From contig JAUNCU010000029.1 in the NCBI GenBank assembly GCA_030526455.1, forward strand, positions 1-13,119: a stretch of DNA of 13,119 nucleotides. Reading direction: 5' to 3'. The DNA is from Bacteroidales bacterium. GTDB lineage: Bacteria > Bacteroidota > Bacteroidia > Bacteroidales > Muribaculaceae. The position numbers and the translations under genes were made by a program. The notes beneath the pieces are model-generated. The model was not told where the DNA came from. It made no database searches and saw only the letters and a program-made list of their open reading frames with translations. Positions within the stretch are counted from its first letter, which is position 1. Every line of letters begins with the position of its first letter. Shown here piece after piece: positions 1-7,500 of the stretch.

Positions 1-126
1 CAGCAAAACATGGAGCAAATTCTTCGCACCATGCAGAATCAGGAAAATGCCACCCAGCAGCGTGTGAACGCTAAGCGCGCTAAGCAGCAAGAAGGCGAGC
101 GCGTGCGCACACGCAATAAATGGTAG
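1..126 (+). CDS. batC: BatC-like TPR protein, C-terminal end only
   Basis: An open frame runs from the left edge to a TAG stop and encodes the last 41 residues of a protein that begins outside the window. The piece is highly charged and rich in Q, K, R and E, opens with EQILRTMQNQE and ends RNKW. A charged tail of this kind is typical of Bacteroidota BatC, a TPR protein of the Bat (Bacteroides aerotolerance) cluster, where batC sits just before batD. The assignment rests mainly on position, 59 nt upstream of batD on the same strand, and on the style of the tail. The TPR domain itself is not in the window. Another small charged protein of the same operon cannot be excluded. Confidence 0.72.
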   Translation, partial: QQNMEQILRTMQNQENATQQRVNAKRAKQQEGERVRTRNKW

Positions 127-185
127 GCTCGCTGCCCTCCCCTACGCTTTTCTTTGCAATACACTAATCATTACACTTCACGACG

Positions 186-2042
186 ATGAGATTGATTAAA
201 CACATCTTCTACATAGCGCTGATTGCTCTCGTGGCCACACCTGCATGGGGACAGAAACTCCAGTACATGGGCGGTGGCAGCATGGGCGACGGCAAGTTTC
301 AACTGGTGTACCAACTCTCGGGTGTTTCCTCGCCCGGCACTTTCAACGCCCCCGCCATCGAGGGCGCGAAAAAGTTGTTTCAGTCGGGCGCGCAAGCCAT
401 CGGCTCTTCATCGAGCACCACGATTGTGAATGGCAAGGTGATAGAGCACAGCAGCGGCAGCGTGTATCGCTACACCGTCACCTACAAGGCCGACAAGGAA
501 GGACGCCTCGCTGTGGGAAAAGCCAGCGTGAGCGTGGGCGGCAAGCAAGTCAGCGCCCCTGGCTTCCAGATGACGGTGGGCAAGGCCGAGCAACGCCAGT
601 CGCCTCAGTCCATTCTGAACCAGATGCGCGGCCGCGGCGTGGATGCCGAAGACCCCTTCTCGCAAACCGAGGAGAAGGAGGTGACCGCCAACGACCTCTT
701 TGTGAAAATTGAAATGTCGAAGAGTCGCGTGTATGAGCAGCAGGCGGTGGTGTGCACGGTGAAACTCTACACCAAGTTCCCCATCAAGGAATTCATGCCG
801 CTGCAGCAGCCCGAATACACTGGCTTCCTCATCGAAGACATCACGCCCAAGATGGCGGGAAGTCCGCGCGTGGAGAACTACCACGGCCAGAACTACTACA
901 CCGCCATCCTGCGCAAGAGCATCCTCTATCCGCAGAAGTCGGGCACGCTCACCATCAACTCGGGCGAATTCGACGTGATTCCTGTGCAGCGTCGCGTGTA
1001 CGTGGGCCTCAACAGCGCCATTGCCGTGCCTGTGGATGGCGACAAACTGCGCATCAAGAGCAATGCGGCGTCGGTCAACATCACGCCTCTGCCCTCCCCT
1101 CGCCCAGCGGGATTCACCGGCGCAGTGGGCGAATTCTCCATCAAGGATGCCATCACGCCTGCCCAACTGAAAACCTACGCCACCGCCAACTATACGGTGA
1201 CGGTGACCGGCAGCGGCAACATCAAGTACATCAAAGCCCCATCCATCGACTTCCCCAAGGAATTTGACACCTTCGACGCTCAAAACGACATCAAGACCTC
1301 GCAAGACGGCGACGACGTGAGCGGCAACATCACGTTCACCTATCAGTTCATCCCACAGCAGGTGGGCGAATTCAGCATCGGCGAGGGCGAATTTGTGTAC
1401 TTCAACCCCACCACCGAAAAATACGAAACACTCACCCTGCCATCACACCGCCTGCACATAGCCCAAGGCAGCGGTCAGCCCACGAAGGCCAACCCCGACT
1501 CGAAGCGCATGACCGATATTCATCCCGTGCACAGTGGCGATATGAACTTGAGCAAAACCCACACCCTGCTGCTCGACACGCTGGGCTACTGGATGCTCCT
1601 GCTGGTGCCTTTCTTTGCCTTTGTGGCCATCCTCATCTACTATCGCAAACTGGTGAAGGAGCGCGCCAATGTGCAACTGATGCGCGTGAAGCGGGCCAGC
1701 AAGGTGGCGCAGCGACGCCTCAAGCAAGCCAAGACTTACATGGCGGCGGGCAACAGCGGCGCCTTCTACGCCGAAGTGCTCACCGCTTCGTGGGGCTACC
1801 TGAGCGATAAACTCGGTATCCCCGTTTCGGAACTGAGCAAGGAAAATATCGATGCCGAACTCGAATCCTACGGTGTGGACGCTGCGCTGCGCTCTCGCAT
1901 GCTCTCGCTGCTGGAGAAGTGTGAATTTGCACAGTATGCGCCCGAACTGAGCGGCACCGACATGCAAAGCATCTTCAACGAAGCCGCCTCCGTGATGGAC
2001 AATCTGGAAAATGTGAAACGCAAAAAAACTGAAGCAAAATGA
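186..2042 (+). CDS. batD: BatD, membrane-anchored aerotolerance protein
   Basis: A 618-residue protein with the BatD layout. A signal peptide covers about residues 1-22 (hydrophobic core, then PAWG before Q). A long beta-rich extracytoplasmic region follows, with about residues 170-300 starting VTANDLFVKIEMSKSRVYEQ, a typical oxygen-tolerance domain passage. One membrane helix lies at about 469-486 (MLLLVPFFAFVAILIYY), and a cytoplasmic helical tail of about 130 residues closes the protein. The length is normal for the family. BatD is encoded with BatA/B (VWA domains), BatC/E (TPR) and a MoxR ATPase; the cluster has been linked to oxygen tolerance and envelope integrity, but its biochemistry is unclear. 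The ATG at 186 places the signal peptide directly at the N-terminus. The stop overlaps the batE start, which suggests translational coupling. Confidence 0.93.
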   Translation: MRLIKHIFYIALIALVATPAWGQKLQYMGGGSMGDGKFQLVYQLSGVSSPGTFNAPAIEGAKKLFQSGAQAIGSSSSTTIVNGKVIEHSSGSVYRYTVTYKADKEGRLAVGKASVSVGGKQVSAPGFQMTVGKAEQRQSPQSILNQMRGRGVDAEDPFSQTEEKEVTANDLFVKIEMSKSRVYEQQAVVCTVKLYTKFPIKEFMPLQQPEYTGFLIEDITPKMAGSPRVENYHGQNYYTAILRKSILYPQKSGTLTINSGEFDVIPVQRRVYVGLNSAIAVPVDGDKLRIKSNAASVNITPLPSPRPAGFTGAVGEFSIKDAITPAQLKTYATANYTVTVTGSGNIKYIKAPSIDFPKEFDTFDAQNDIKTSQDGDDVSGNITFTYQFIPQQVGEFSIGEGEFVYFNPTTEKYETLTLPSHRLHIAQGSGQPTKANPDSKRMTDIHPVHSGDMNLSKTHTLLLDTLGYWMLLLVPFFAFVAILIYYRKLVKERANVQLMRVKRASKVAQRRLKQAKTYMAAGNSGAFYAEVLTASWGYLSDKLGIPVSELSKENIDAELESYGVDAALRSRMLSLLEKCEFAQYAPELSGTDMQSIFNEAASVMDNLENVKRKKTEAK

Positions 2043-2806
2043 AAAAGACGCTCCTTCTGCTGATTTCAGCGCTTATATATAATGTGGCAGCCTTGGCCGC
2101 CGCCCCCGACAATGCCGACAGCGCCTACAGCCAAAGCCGCTACCAGGATGCCATACGCCTCTACGAAGCGCAGGCACAGGCCGAGGGCACCTCGTCGGAC
2201 CTCTACTACAACCTGGGCTGCGCCCACTACAAGATGCAGGACGTGCCCCGCGCCATCCTCTACTTTGAGCGAGCGCTGGTGCTCGATCCCGGCAACGACG
2301 ATGCCCGCGACAACCTCACCTTCATACGCGAGAAAGCAAAAATCGCCCCATCCACATCGGGCAGTTTCTTCTCCGACTTGCTTCAGCAAAGCGTGAGCCG
2401 CGTTTCGAGCAATGCCTGGGCCATCATGGCAGCCGTCATCTTCGTGCTGCTGCTGCTCGCCATCGCCGCCTACATTTTCATGGGCAGCATCTTGCTGCGC
2501 AAGGTGGGCTTCTTCAGCGCCGGCCTGCTGCTGGTGGCATTCATCGCCACACTGGCTTGCGCCTTCTATCAGCGCGCCGCCACGGTGGGCCATAGCCAAG
2601 CCATCGTGATGCCACAGTCGGCCACCCTCAGCACCGCCCCCCACGCACCATCGGAGAAAGAAGTGGCATTCCGCCTCAAGGGCGGCATGAAAGTAAATAT
2701 CGTCGACTCAGTGAAAACCGCCAAGCCCGCCGAAACCTGGTACAAGGTGGAATCGAAGCGCAACCAGCAAGCCTGGATCCTCGCCACCGACATCGAAAAG
2801 ATTTAA
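2039..2806 (+). CDS. batE: BatE, TPR and SH3-like membrane protein
   Basis: A 255-residue protein that starts inside the last codons of batD (ATGA overlap). It has an N-terminal signal sequence (about 1-22), then TPR helices at about 25-95 (YQDAIRLYEAQ, YYNLGCAHYKM, RAILYFERALVLDPGN). Two membrane helices follow at about 127-148 and 156-176, and a C-terminal SH3-like domain at about 205-255 ends with WYKVES and QAWILATDIEKI. This order (TPR, two helices, bacterial SH3) is the standard form of Bacteroidota BatE. The TPR part should face the periplasm and bind partner proteins, probably other Bat proteins. Nothing is missing or broken. Confidence 0.92.
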   Translation: MKKTLLLLISALIYNVAALAAAPDNADSAYSQSRYQDAIRLYEAQAQAEGTSSDLYYNLGCAHYKMQDVPRAILYFERALVLDPGNDDARDNLTFIREKAKIAPSTSGSFFSDLLQQSVSRVSSNAWAIMAAVIFVLLLLAIAAYIFMGSILLRKVGFFSAGLLLVAFIATLACAFYQRAATVGHSQAIVMPQSATLSTAPHAPSEKEVAFRLKGGMKVNIVDSVKTAKPAETWYKVESKRNQQAWILATDIEKI

Positions 2807-2837
2807 CCCGACTATTCTCCTCAATCCCTCTCCCACT

Positions 2838-3503
2838 ATGCTTGAATACCTCCAGCAACTCGATGCTCAACTGCTCTGCGCGCTCAATGGCATGAACTGC
2901 CCCTACGCCGACCAACTCATGTGGCTCATTTCAGGAAAATTCTCCTCGGCACTCATCGTGATTGTGCTGCTCGCCCTGCTTGCACGCCATCGCCAGTGGC
3001 GCAACATGATCACGCTGCTGCTCGCCATCGCGCTGGTGGTGGTGCTGGCCGACCGCGTTTCGTCGGGCATCATCAAGCCCCTGGTGGAACGCCTTCGCCC
3101 CACCCACAACCCCGAACTCCAAGGCATGGTGCACATCGTGAACGACTACCGCGGCGGGCTCTACGGCTTCGTCTCGAGCCATGCCGCCAATCTCTTCGGC
3201 ATCGCCACCCTCATCAGCATGGTGATGAAAAACCGCGGCACGTGGATAGCGATGCTCTCGTGGGCAGCCATCGTGAGTTACAGCCGCATCTATCTGGGCG
3301 TGCACTACCCCGGCGACATCGTGGGCGGCATCGCAGTGGGCATGGCAGCGGCAGTGGCAGTGAAATGGGCATGGAAGAAAACACCCGAAAAATGGAACAT
3401 TCCACGCCCCGAACGCCTTTTCGCCAAAGCCGACGCAAAAATCCTCAATCTCGCCGTAGCACTCAATGTGCTGATAATAGCAGTGATTGCAGCATTATTT
3501 TGA
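2838..3503 (+). CDS. PAP2-family membrane phosphatase
   Basis: A 221-residue integral membrane protein of the type 2 phosphatidic acid phosphatase superfamily. All three catalytic motifs are visible: K80-x6-R87-P88 (KPLVERLRP), S113-S114-H115 (SSHAAN, the PSGH position, with serine for proline and glycine as is common in this phylum) and S149-R150-x5-H156-x3-D160 (SRIYLGVHYPGD). Several hydrophobic helices surround them. The family removes phosphate from lipid substrates such as phosphatidylglycerol phosphate, undecaprenyl diphosphate or lipid A. Which of these applies cannot be read from the sequence. The gene lies 31 nt after batE and is probably transcribed with the Bat cluster. The last helix (about 200-220) ends the protein at the membrane. 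Confidence 0.9.
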   Translation: MLEYLQQLDAQLLCALNGMNCPYADQLMWLISGKFSSALIVIVLLALLARHRQWRNMITLLLAIALVVVLADRVSSGIIKPLVERLRPTHNPELQGMVHIVNDYRGGLYGFVSSHAANLFGIATLISMVMKNRGTWIAMLSWAAIVSYSRIYLGVHYPGDIVGGIAVGMAAAVAVKWAWKKTPEKWNIPRPERLFAKADAKILNLAVALNVLIIAVIAALF

Positions 3504-3532
3504 TAAAAGGTGAAAAATAACAGCCCAAATAT

Positions 3533-3569
3533 TTTGCAGTTACCAAATTTTGTAATAATTTTATAGCAT
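3533..3569 (+). promoter_or_regulatory. Bacteroidota-type promoter of the small HTH gene
   Basis: A TTTG at 3533-3536 is followed after 19 nt by TAATTTTA at 3556-3563. The consensus for the Bacteroidota primary sigma factor is TTTG, 19-21 nt, TAnnTTTG, so only the last base of the -7 box differs. The surrounding sequence is strongly A+T-rich, unlike the coding sequence on either side. Transcription would start near 3569-3571, leaving a leader of about 47 nt before the ATG at 3617. Confidence 0.5.
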
Positions 3570-3616
3570 AAAACAAAAAACTAACTCCATTTATTAACTA
3601 TTTAATTTACATAATC

Positions 3617-3877
3617 ATGCCAAAAACAATTCCATTCAAAGAACTTCGTCGCATCAAAGACAGTTTGCCCGAAGGTTCAATCCACAAAATTGCGGATCAA
3701 CTGAACATGACAGACCAATCAGTACGTAACTATTTCGGTGGTTCTAACTACGAATACGGCACTAACATGGGCGTGCATATCGAACCAGGCCCTGACGGTG
3801 GTTATGTAGTACTCGACGACACCAAGATTTTAGATATGGCCCTCGAAATTCTCGGAGAGAAGAAGGAGGAAGCCTAA
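3617..3877 (+). CDS. Small helix-turn-helix-like protein
   Basis: An 86-residue acidic protein. Residues about 8-42 read as a compact HTH: a first helix (FKELRRIKDSL), then SIHKIADQLNMTDQSVRNYF, where IADQLNM-TDQSVRNYF fits the helix-turn-recognition-helix pattern. Residues 44-66 contain a short glycine-rich and probably beta segment (GVHIEPGPDGGYVVLDD), followed by a last helix (ILDMALEILGEKK). I recognise it as a type of small conserved protein seen in Bacteroidales genomes, but know no assigned function; DNA binding is inferred from the HTH pattern alone. It is flanked by its own promoter and its own terminator, so it is a single-gene unit. Its base composition is more A+T-rich than its neighbours. 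Confidence 0.85.
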   Translation: MPKTIPFKELRRIKDSLPEGSIHKIADQLNMTDQSVRNYFGGSNYEYGTNMGVHIEPGPDGGYVVLDDTKILDMALEILGEKKEEA

Positions 3878-3897
3878 AGTTAACAACAAGAAAGCAT

Positions 3898-3943
3898 AGC
3901 ATGGGGCCATACATCTAATGAATGTGAGGTTCCATGCTTTTTT
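3898..3943 (+). terminator. Rho-independent terminator after the small HTH gene
   Basis: An 11-bp stem (AGCATGGGGCC at 3898-3908 with GGTTCCATGCT at 3928-3938, including two G-U pairs) is followed by six T. Inside the loop ACAT and ATGT can pair further. It closes the 86-residue gene 20 nt after its stop. The in-frame ATG at 3918 lies in the loop, so it is not a credible start for the next gene. Confidence 0.8.
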
Positions 3944-4001
3944 ATCTATAGCATTCACTCGAAAGTATTTTTTTTATTCGCTTTTTTCAACCATAGCAAT
4001 C

Positions 4002-5123
4002 ATGTCATCACATAGCAACAACGACCCAAATCGCCTTATCACACTCGCTATCCACACCTACGACCGCGCAGTGATTCTGAAATCGCGGCTTGAGCAAGCA
4101 GGGGTTACCTCAGTGCTGCACAATGTGAACCTATCGGAGCCGGTAGTGTCGGCGGGTGTGCGCGTACGCATTCGCGAAAAAGACCTCCCACAGGCTTTGG
4201 CAGTGGTGGAAAGCGAAGATATCGCTCCCGCTCCATCCACCCCGTCGAAGGGAATGAAGGTGCTCATCCCCGTGGATTTCAGCGACTACTCCATCAAGAG
4301 TTGCATCGTGGGATTTGAATACGCGCGCCGCTACAGTGGCAGCGTGGTGCTCCTGCATGCCTACATGAACGCCGAGCGCCGCCTCGCCCTGCCCTTCGGC
4401 AGCGACCGCTACAAGCGCGCCGGCGACGACGACAGCACCCTACGCTCGCGAGCACTGCTGGCAATGAAGGATTTTCGCTCTAAACTGGAAAAGATGATCG
4501 TGGACGGTATGCTGGCCAACGTATCGTTTGAAACCGCCGTACGCGAAGGTGTGGCCGAGCACTGTGTGCTCACCTGTGCCGACGAGGTGAAGGCGCAAAT
4601 GATTGTGATGGGCACTGCCGGAACGAGCCAGCGCGAACGCGCCGCCCTGGGCAGCGTCACCGCCGAGGTGCTCGACGCCTGCCGCTTCCCCATCATGGCC
4701 ATCCCCAAGAATGCCGAAGTCGACCGCCTCGCCAGCGTGAAGAATGTGGTGTTCTTCAGTAATCTCATCCCCAACGACCTGCTCTCCTTCGACCTCTTCT
4801 CCCACCTGCTCTCGGTGAAGGGCATGAAGGTGAACATCGTGCCCGTGCTGGAAAAGCGCGCCGGCACCAAATACACACAAGAGGCGAAAGATCAACTCAT
4901 GAACTACTGCAGCGAGCATTATCCACAGTGCCATTTCCAGTTGACCGAAGTGCCGCTAGAGGGCAATCTCGACGCCTTCCAGAAGTTCACCGAGGAAAAA
5001 AATATCGACCTCATAGTGATTCCTAACAAAAAAACCAATATCTTTGCACGCCTATTCAACCCCAGCATTGCCCACCGCGTGCTCTTCTCGAGCGACATCC
5101 CGCTGCTGGCAGTGCCTGTATAG
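4002..5123 (+). CDS. Universal stress protein with N-terminal DUF2007-like domain
   Basis: A 373-residue protein when read from the ATG at 4002. The frame is open upstream to 3918, but that start lies inside the terminator hairpin and adds an unrelated stretch, so 4002 is preferred. Residues about 11-70 (RLITLAIHTYDRAVILKSRL to VRVRIREKDLPQAL) match a DUF2007-type signal-transducing domain. Residues about 85-235 form a first Usp domain starting MKVLIPVDFSDYS, with the ATP-binding pattern G204-x2-G207-x9-G217-S218 (MGTAG to LGSVT). Residues about 246-373 form a second Usp domain that lacks this pattern. Such proteins are cytosolic and respond to stress by nucleotide binding. The combination is known in Bacteroidota; the ligand and target here are unknown. 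No clear promoter was found between 3944 and 4001. Confidence 0.9.
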   Translation: MSSHSNNDPNRLITLAIHTYDRAVILKSRLEQAGVTSVLHNVNLSEPVVSAGVRVRIREKDLPQALAVVESEDIAPAPSTPSKGMKVLIPVDFSDYSIKSCIVGFEYARRYSGSVVLLHAYMNAERRLALPFGSDRYKRAGDDDSTLRSRALLAMKDFRSKLEKMIVDGMLANVSFETAVREGVAEHCVLTCADEVKAQMIVMGTAGTSQRERAALGSVTAEVLDACRFPIMAIPKNAEVDRLASVKNVVFFSNLIPNDLLSFDLFSHLLSVKGMKVNIVPVLEKRAGTKYTQEAKDQLMNYCSEHYPQCHFQLTEVPLEGNLDAFQKFTEEKNIDLIVIPNKKTNIFARLFNPSIAHRVLFSSDIPLLAVPV

Positions 5124-5198
5124 AGGGGCGAGCATAGGCTATTGAAGATTGTTTTACCTAAAATCAAATAACACACACACGAAACACTTGAATTGAAA

Positions 5199-6719
5199 AT
5201 GAAGATTAAAGCATTTTTCTTTGCCGCAGCCTTGGCTATTGCGCCTTCTGTGGCCGTTCAGGCATCGCCTGCCCACCAAGTTGAAGTATTCAGCAAAGCG
5301 CAGAAAGCCGCCCACACCAAGCAGATGCAACGCGTGTTTGCCCTGTTGGGCAAGGGACAGTACGCCCAGGCATGGCAGGAACAACTGGCGCTCGAGAAAC
5401 TGATGGCGCCCGACCACGCGGCCTATGAGCGCGCGCTCTATCCGCTCTACGACCTGAGCAACGCCATGTTTATGGTGTGCCCAAAAGGACAGGGGGTGGC
5501 GATGCAGCCCGACGCTTGGGCGGCCGAACAACTGGTGCGCAACATCTACGTGCGCGGCACGGGCATTGAGGAGGCCAACGCCTTCCTCGGCGCCGACGAT
5601 ATCATGCTGTCGGTGGACATGATTCGCAGCATGGTGGAAAAGCGCCTCATCGAGCACGTGAACGCCACCGGCACCGCCGACGCCTACCGCCAGTTGCTCG
5701 CGGTGATCGACAACACCCATCCCGCCTACAAGCACGCCAGCGACCAGGTGGCTATCCTCGAATTTGAAGAAACATGCAATTCGGCTGCCGGATGCCGCAA
5801 CTATCTGCGCAACTACCCCAACTCGCCGCTCATCGACAAGGCCAAGGAAAAATTGCTCAAATACGACTTCGCCCACGCCAAGGAAGTGAACGACGAGAAG
5901 ACGTGGAATAAATTCATCAGCGACTACCAATTCGTGAACACCGCCGCCACACAAGTGGCCGACGCGCGCAAGGCGCTGGTGGTGTTGCAAGAAATGCGCC
6001 TGTGCAGCGCCAGTGTGGCGCTTGCCGACCTCGACAAATACGCCTCGTCGCACCGCCGCGATGTGGCCAACCGCGTGTTTATCACCTACGACAACCTCAT
6101 CAACCTCCCCACCCACTCCTATCGCTTCATGAGCCTGAAACTCAACTTCAACGGCGCCGTGGGCAAGGTGGAGGAAACCATCACCGAAACCAATGGCACC
6201 GTCACGCTCAACCGCTACACCTTCAATGCGCAAGGTCTGCTCACCGAAGCCTACAACGGCCACGCACGTGTGCTCACGCAATACACCTACGGCTACGACG
6301 AGCGCCGCGGCTTCTACCCCGTGAGCAAAACCGAAAAGGGAAAGACTTACACCTATAAATGCATCTACGGCACCAACGGACGCCTATCGCGCATCACCTG
6401 CACCGACGGACAAGTGATCGACTACACCTACGACGCCGACGGACGCATCACCGAGCGCAACGAAACCACTGCCGACGGCAAAAAGCGCAACTCCACCTTC
6501 AAGAGCGGCAAGATTCGCACCGAAAAAACGGGCGACACCATGCTACGATTCCTGCGCTACGACGGCAGCCGAGCCACACAAATCAACTCCGAAAAAGCCA
6601 ACGCAAAGCACATGTGGACCTACACCTACACCACCAACGAAGCCGGCCAATGGACCACAGCCGAAGCCCAACTCGACGGCAAACCACGCATGACCATAAC
6701 CCGCACCTTCGCCCAGTGA
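5199..6719 (+). CDS. Secreted protein with helical repeats and YD-like beta repeats, function unknown
   Basis: A 506-residue protein. The ATG at 5199 is chosen over an in-frame TTG two codons earlier because it begins MKIKAFFFAAALAIAPS directly. This is a signal peptide with a likely cleavage after VQA (about residue 22) and no lipobox cysteine, so export to the periplasm or beyond is expected. Residues about 26-290 are mostly helical with TPR-like spacing (for example CRNYLRNYPNSPLIDKAKEK). Residues about 310-504 are beta-rich with short repeats of the YD/RHS style: LNRYTFNAQGLLTEAYN, YKCIYGTNGRLSRITC, IDYTYDADGRITERN, MWTYTYTTNEAGQWTTA. I do not recognise a named family. The gene stands alone between Usp and a bidirectional terminator. 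Confidence 0.85.
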   Translation: MKIKAFFFAAALAIAPSVAVQASPAHQVEVFSKAQKAAHTKQMQRVFALLGKGQYAQAWQEQLALEKLMAPDHAAYERALYPLYDLSNAMFMVCPKGQGVAMQPDAWAAEQLVRNIYVRGTGIEEANAFLGADDIMLSVDMIRSMVEKRLIEHVNATGTADAYRQLLAVIDNTHPAYKHASDQVAILEFEETCNSAAGCRNYLRNYPNSPLIDKAKEKLLKYDFAHAKEVNDEKTWNKFISDYQFVNTAATQVADARKALVVLQEMRLCSASVALADLDKYASSHRRDVANRVFITYDNLINLPTHSYRFMSLKLNFNGAVGKVEETITETNGTVTLNRYTFNAQGLLTEAYNGHARVLTQYTYGYDERRGFYPVSKTEKGKTYTYKCIYGTNGRLSRITCTDGQVIDYTYDADGRITERNETTADGKKRNSTFKSGKIRTEKTGDTMLRFLRYDGSRATQINSEKANAKHMWTYTYTTNEAGQWTTAEAQLDGKPRMTITRTFAQ

Positions 6720-6746
6720 TAACTGGCAAATATGCAAGCGCAAAAA

Positions 6747-6780
6747 AAAAGAGCCGTATTCGGCTCTTTTCTTATTTTAT
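6747..6780 (+). terminator. Bidirectional hairpin terminator between convergent genes
   Basis: A perfect 10-bp stem, AAAAGAGCCG (6747-6756) with CGGCTCTTTT (6761-6770), closes on a TATT loop. On the + strand it is followed by CTTATTTTAT and ends transcription of the secreted-protein gene. On the - strand the A-tract at 6742-6750 becomes a run of T and ends the DUF2442-HTH gene, whose stop codon begins one base beyond the stem. Confidence 0.88.
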
Positions 6781-7197
6781 TGAGGCTAATTGGTGGCCTA
6801 ATTTTCGTAGGGAATCTTTTATTAAATTCACTCGTTCGCTGCTTGGCTTCTTGATTCCGTAAATGTAGCGTGACAGCAGTGTTTTGTTGATGCCGATAGC
6901 ATTTGCACACTGCGATACGTTGAGTTGAGGGAATCGGCGAAACAGCGTTCCTATTTCGTTTTCGTATTCTGGCTCGCCACTTCGATAGAAACTTGAAATG
7001 TGAATGTCTTCGTCGATCATTGGCCATCGAATGTCGTCGCCGAAACGGCCTATGATATACGACGCTCGTTCTTCAGCATTGGCCTCCATCAACAAAGGAA
7101 ACGCTTCCAGTGGGCGACTCAGTACTTCGCCCTTATCTGTAGAGATAAACACTCTACCGTCTTTGAACCACACGTCTTTAATCTTTGCTTCCATCAT
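6772..7197 (-). CDS. DUF2442 domain protein with C-terminal HTH
   Basis: A 141-residue protein. Residues about 5-71 match DUF2442: VWFKDGRVFISTDKGEVLSR, a central helix of PLLMEANAEERASY type, and the diagnostic W58-x-x-I61-D-E-D-I65 segment leading to HISSFY. Residues about 92-118 form an XRE-like HTH (LNVSQCANAIGINKTLLSRYIYGIKKPS). Many DUF2442 proteins are encoded next to DUF4160 proteins and behave like antitoxins or regulators; here no DUF4160 gene is present on either side. The gene starts with two consecutive ATG codons (7197 and 7194), and either could be used. It lies 27 nt after a DUF1232-like gene and ends at a strong terminator. DNA binding is inferred, not shown. Confidence 0.85.
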   Translation of the reverse strand: MMEAKIKDVWFKDGRVFISTDKGEVLSRPLEAFPLLMEANAEERASYIIGRFGDDIRWPMIDEDIHISSFYRSGEPEYENEIGTLFRRFPQLNVSQCANAIGINKTLLSRYIYGIKKPSSERVNLIKDSLRKLGHQLASIK

Positions 7198-7224
7198 CGT
7201 CGATATTACACTGTCACTCCCTCC

Positions 7225-7500
7225 TTATTTCAGCACGGTGAGGATGAGGATCCATACTGGGCAGAGGACGAAGAATACTGCTGAGAGCATGAAGAGTTGG
7301 CGGCGGATGAAGGCGCGTTCGGGTTTCTGGAAGGCGCCGTGGAGGAAGGTGAAGGCCGACATGAAGAGGAAGAAGTCGTCCACATAGCCCATCCAGCCTA
7401 TGCGGTCGAAGTCCACTGGCATCACCACATAGGCGATGGCGAAAAGAAAATACACTACGGCTACAATGCGCAGCGGGTTATGCAGTTTTTGAGATATCAT
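7225..7500 (-). CDS. Small membrane protein, DUF1232-like
   Basis: A 91-residue protein with three hydrophobic stretches (about 11-28, 39-56 and 68-90). The segment YVVMPVDFDRIGWMGYVDDFF (about residues 24-44, with P28, D30, G38, D41 and D42) carries the P-x-D and G-x-x-D-D pattern of DUF1232 (YkvA-type) proteins, whose role is unknown. The ATG at 7500 puts the first helix close to the N-terminus. The gene follows the FolK-like gene after 65 nt. A -7-like TACATTCG lies in that gap, but I found no matching upstream box, so it may be cotranscribed with the genes before it. It probably shares a message with the DUF2442-HTH gene. Confidence 0.8.
   Translation of the reverse strand: MISQKLHNPLRIVAVVYFLFAIAYVVMPVDFDRIGWMGYVDDFFLFMSAFTFLHGAFQKPERAFIRRQLFMLSAVFFVLCPVWILILTVLK

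Noticed and set aside
127..185. Possible promoter before batD (TTTCTTTG near 142-149)
   Set aside because: One mismatch in the -7 box and no TTTG about 20 nt upstream; the gap is short and fits an operon.
408..1304. Long open frame on the - strand opposite batD (298 residues)
   Set aside because: It is rich in H, R, A and G in the manner of an antisense shadow of a G+C-rich gene, matches no family I know, and lies fully inside batD.
5171..5180. Short AC-dinucleotide run before the secreted protein
   Set aside because: Five units only; too short to be called a repeat of interest.
5154..6281. - strand frame opposite the secreted protein (375 residues)
   Set aside because: Histidine- and valine-rich shadow; the + strand frame has a signal peptide and repeat structure and ends at a terminator.
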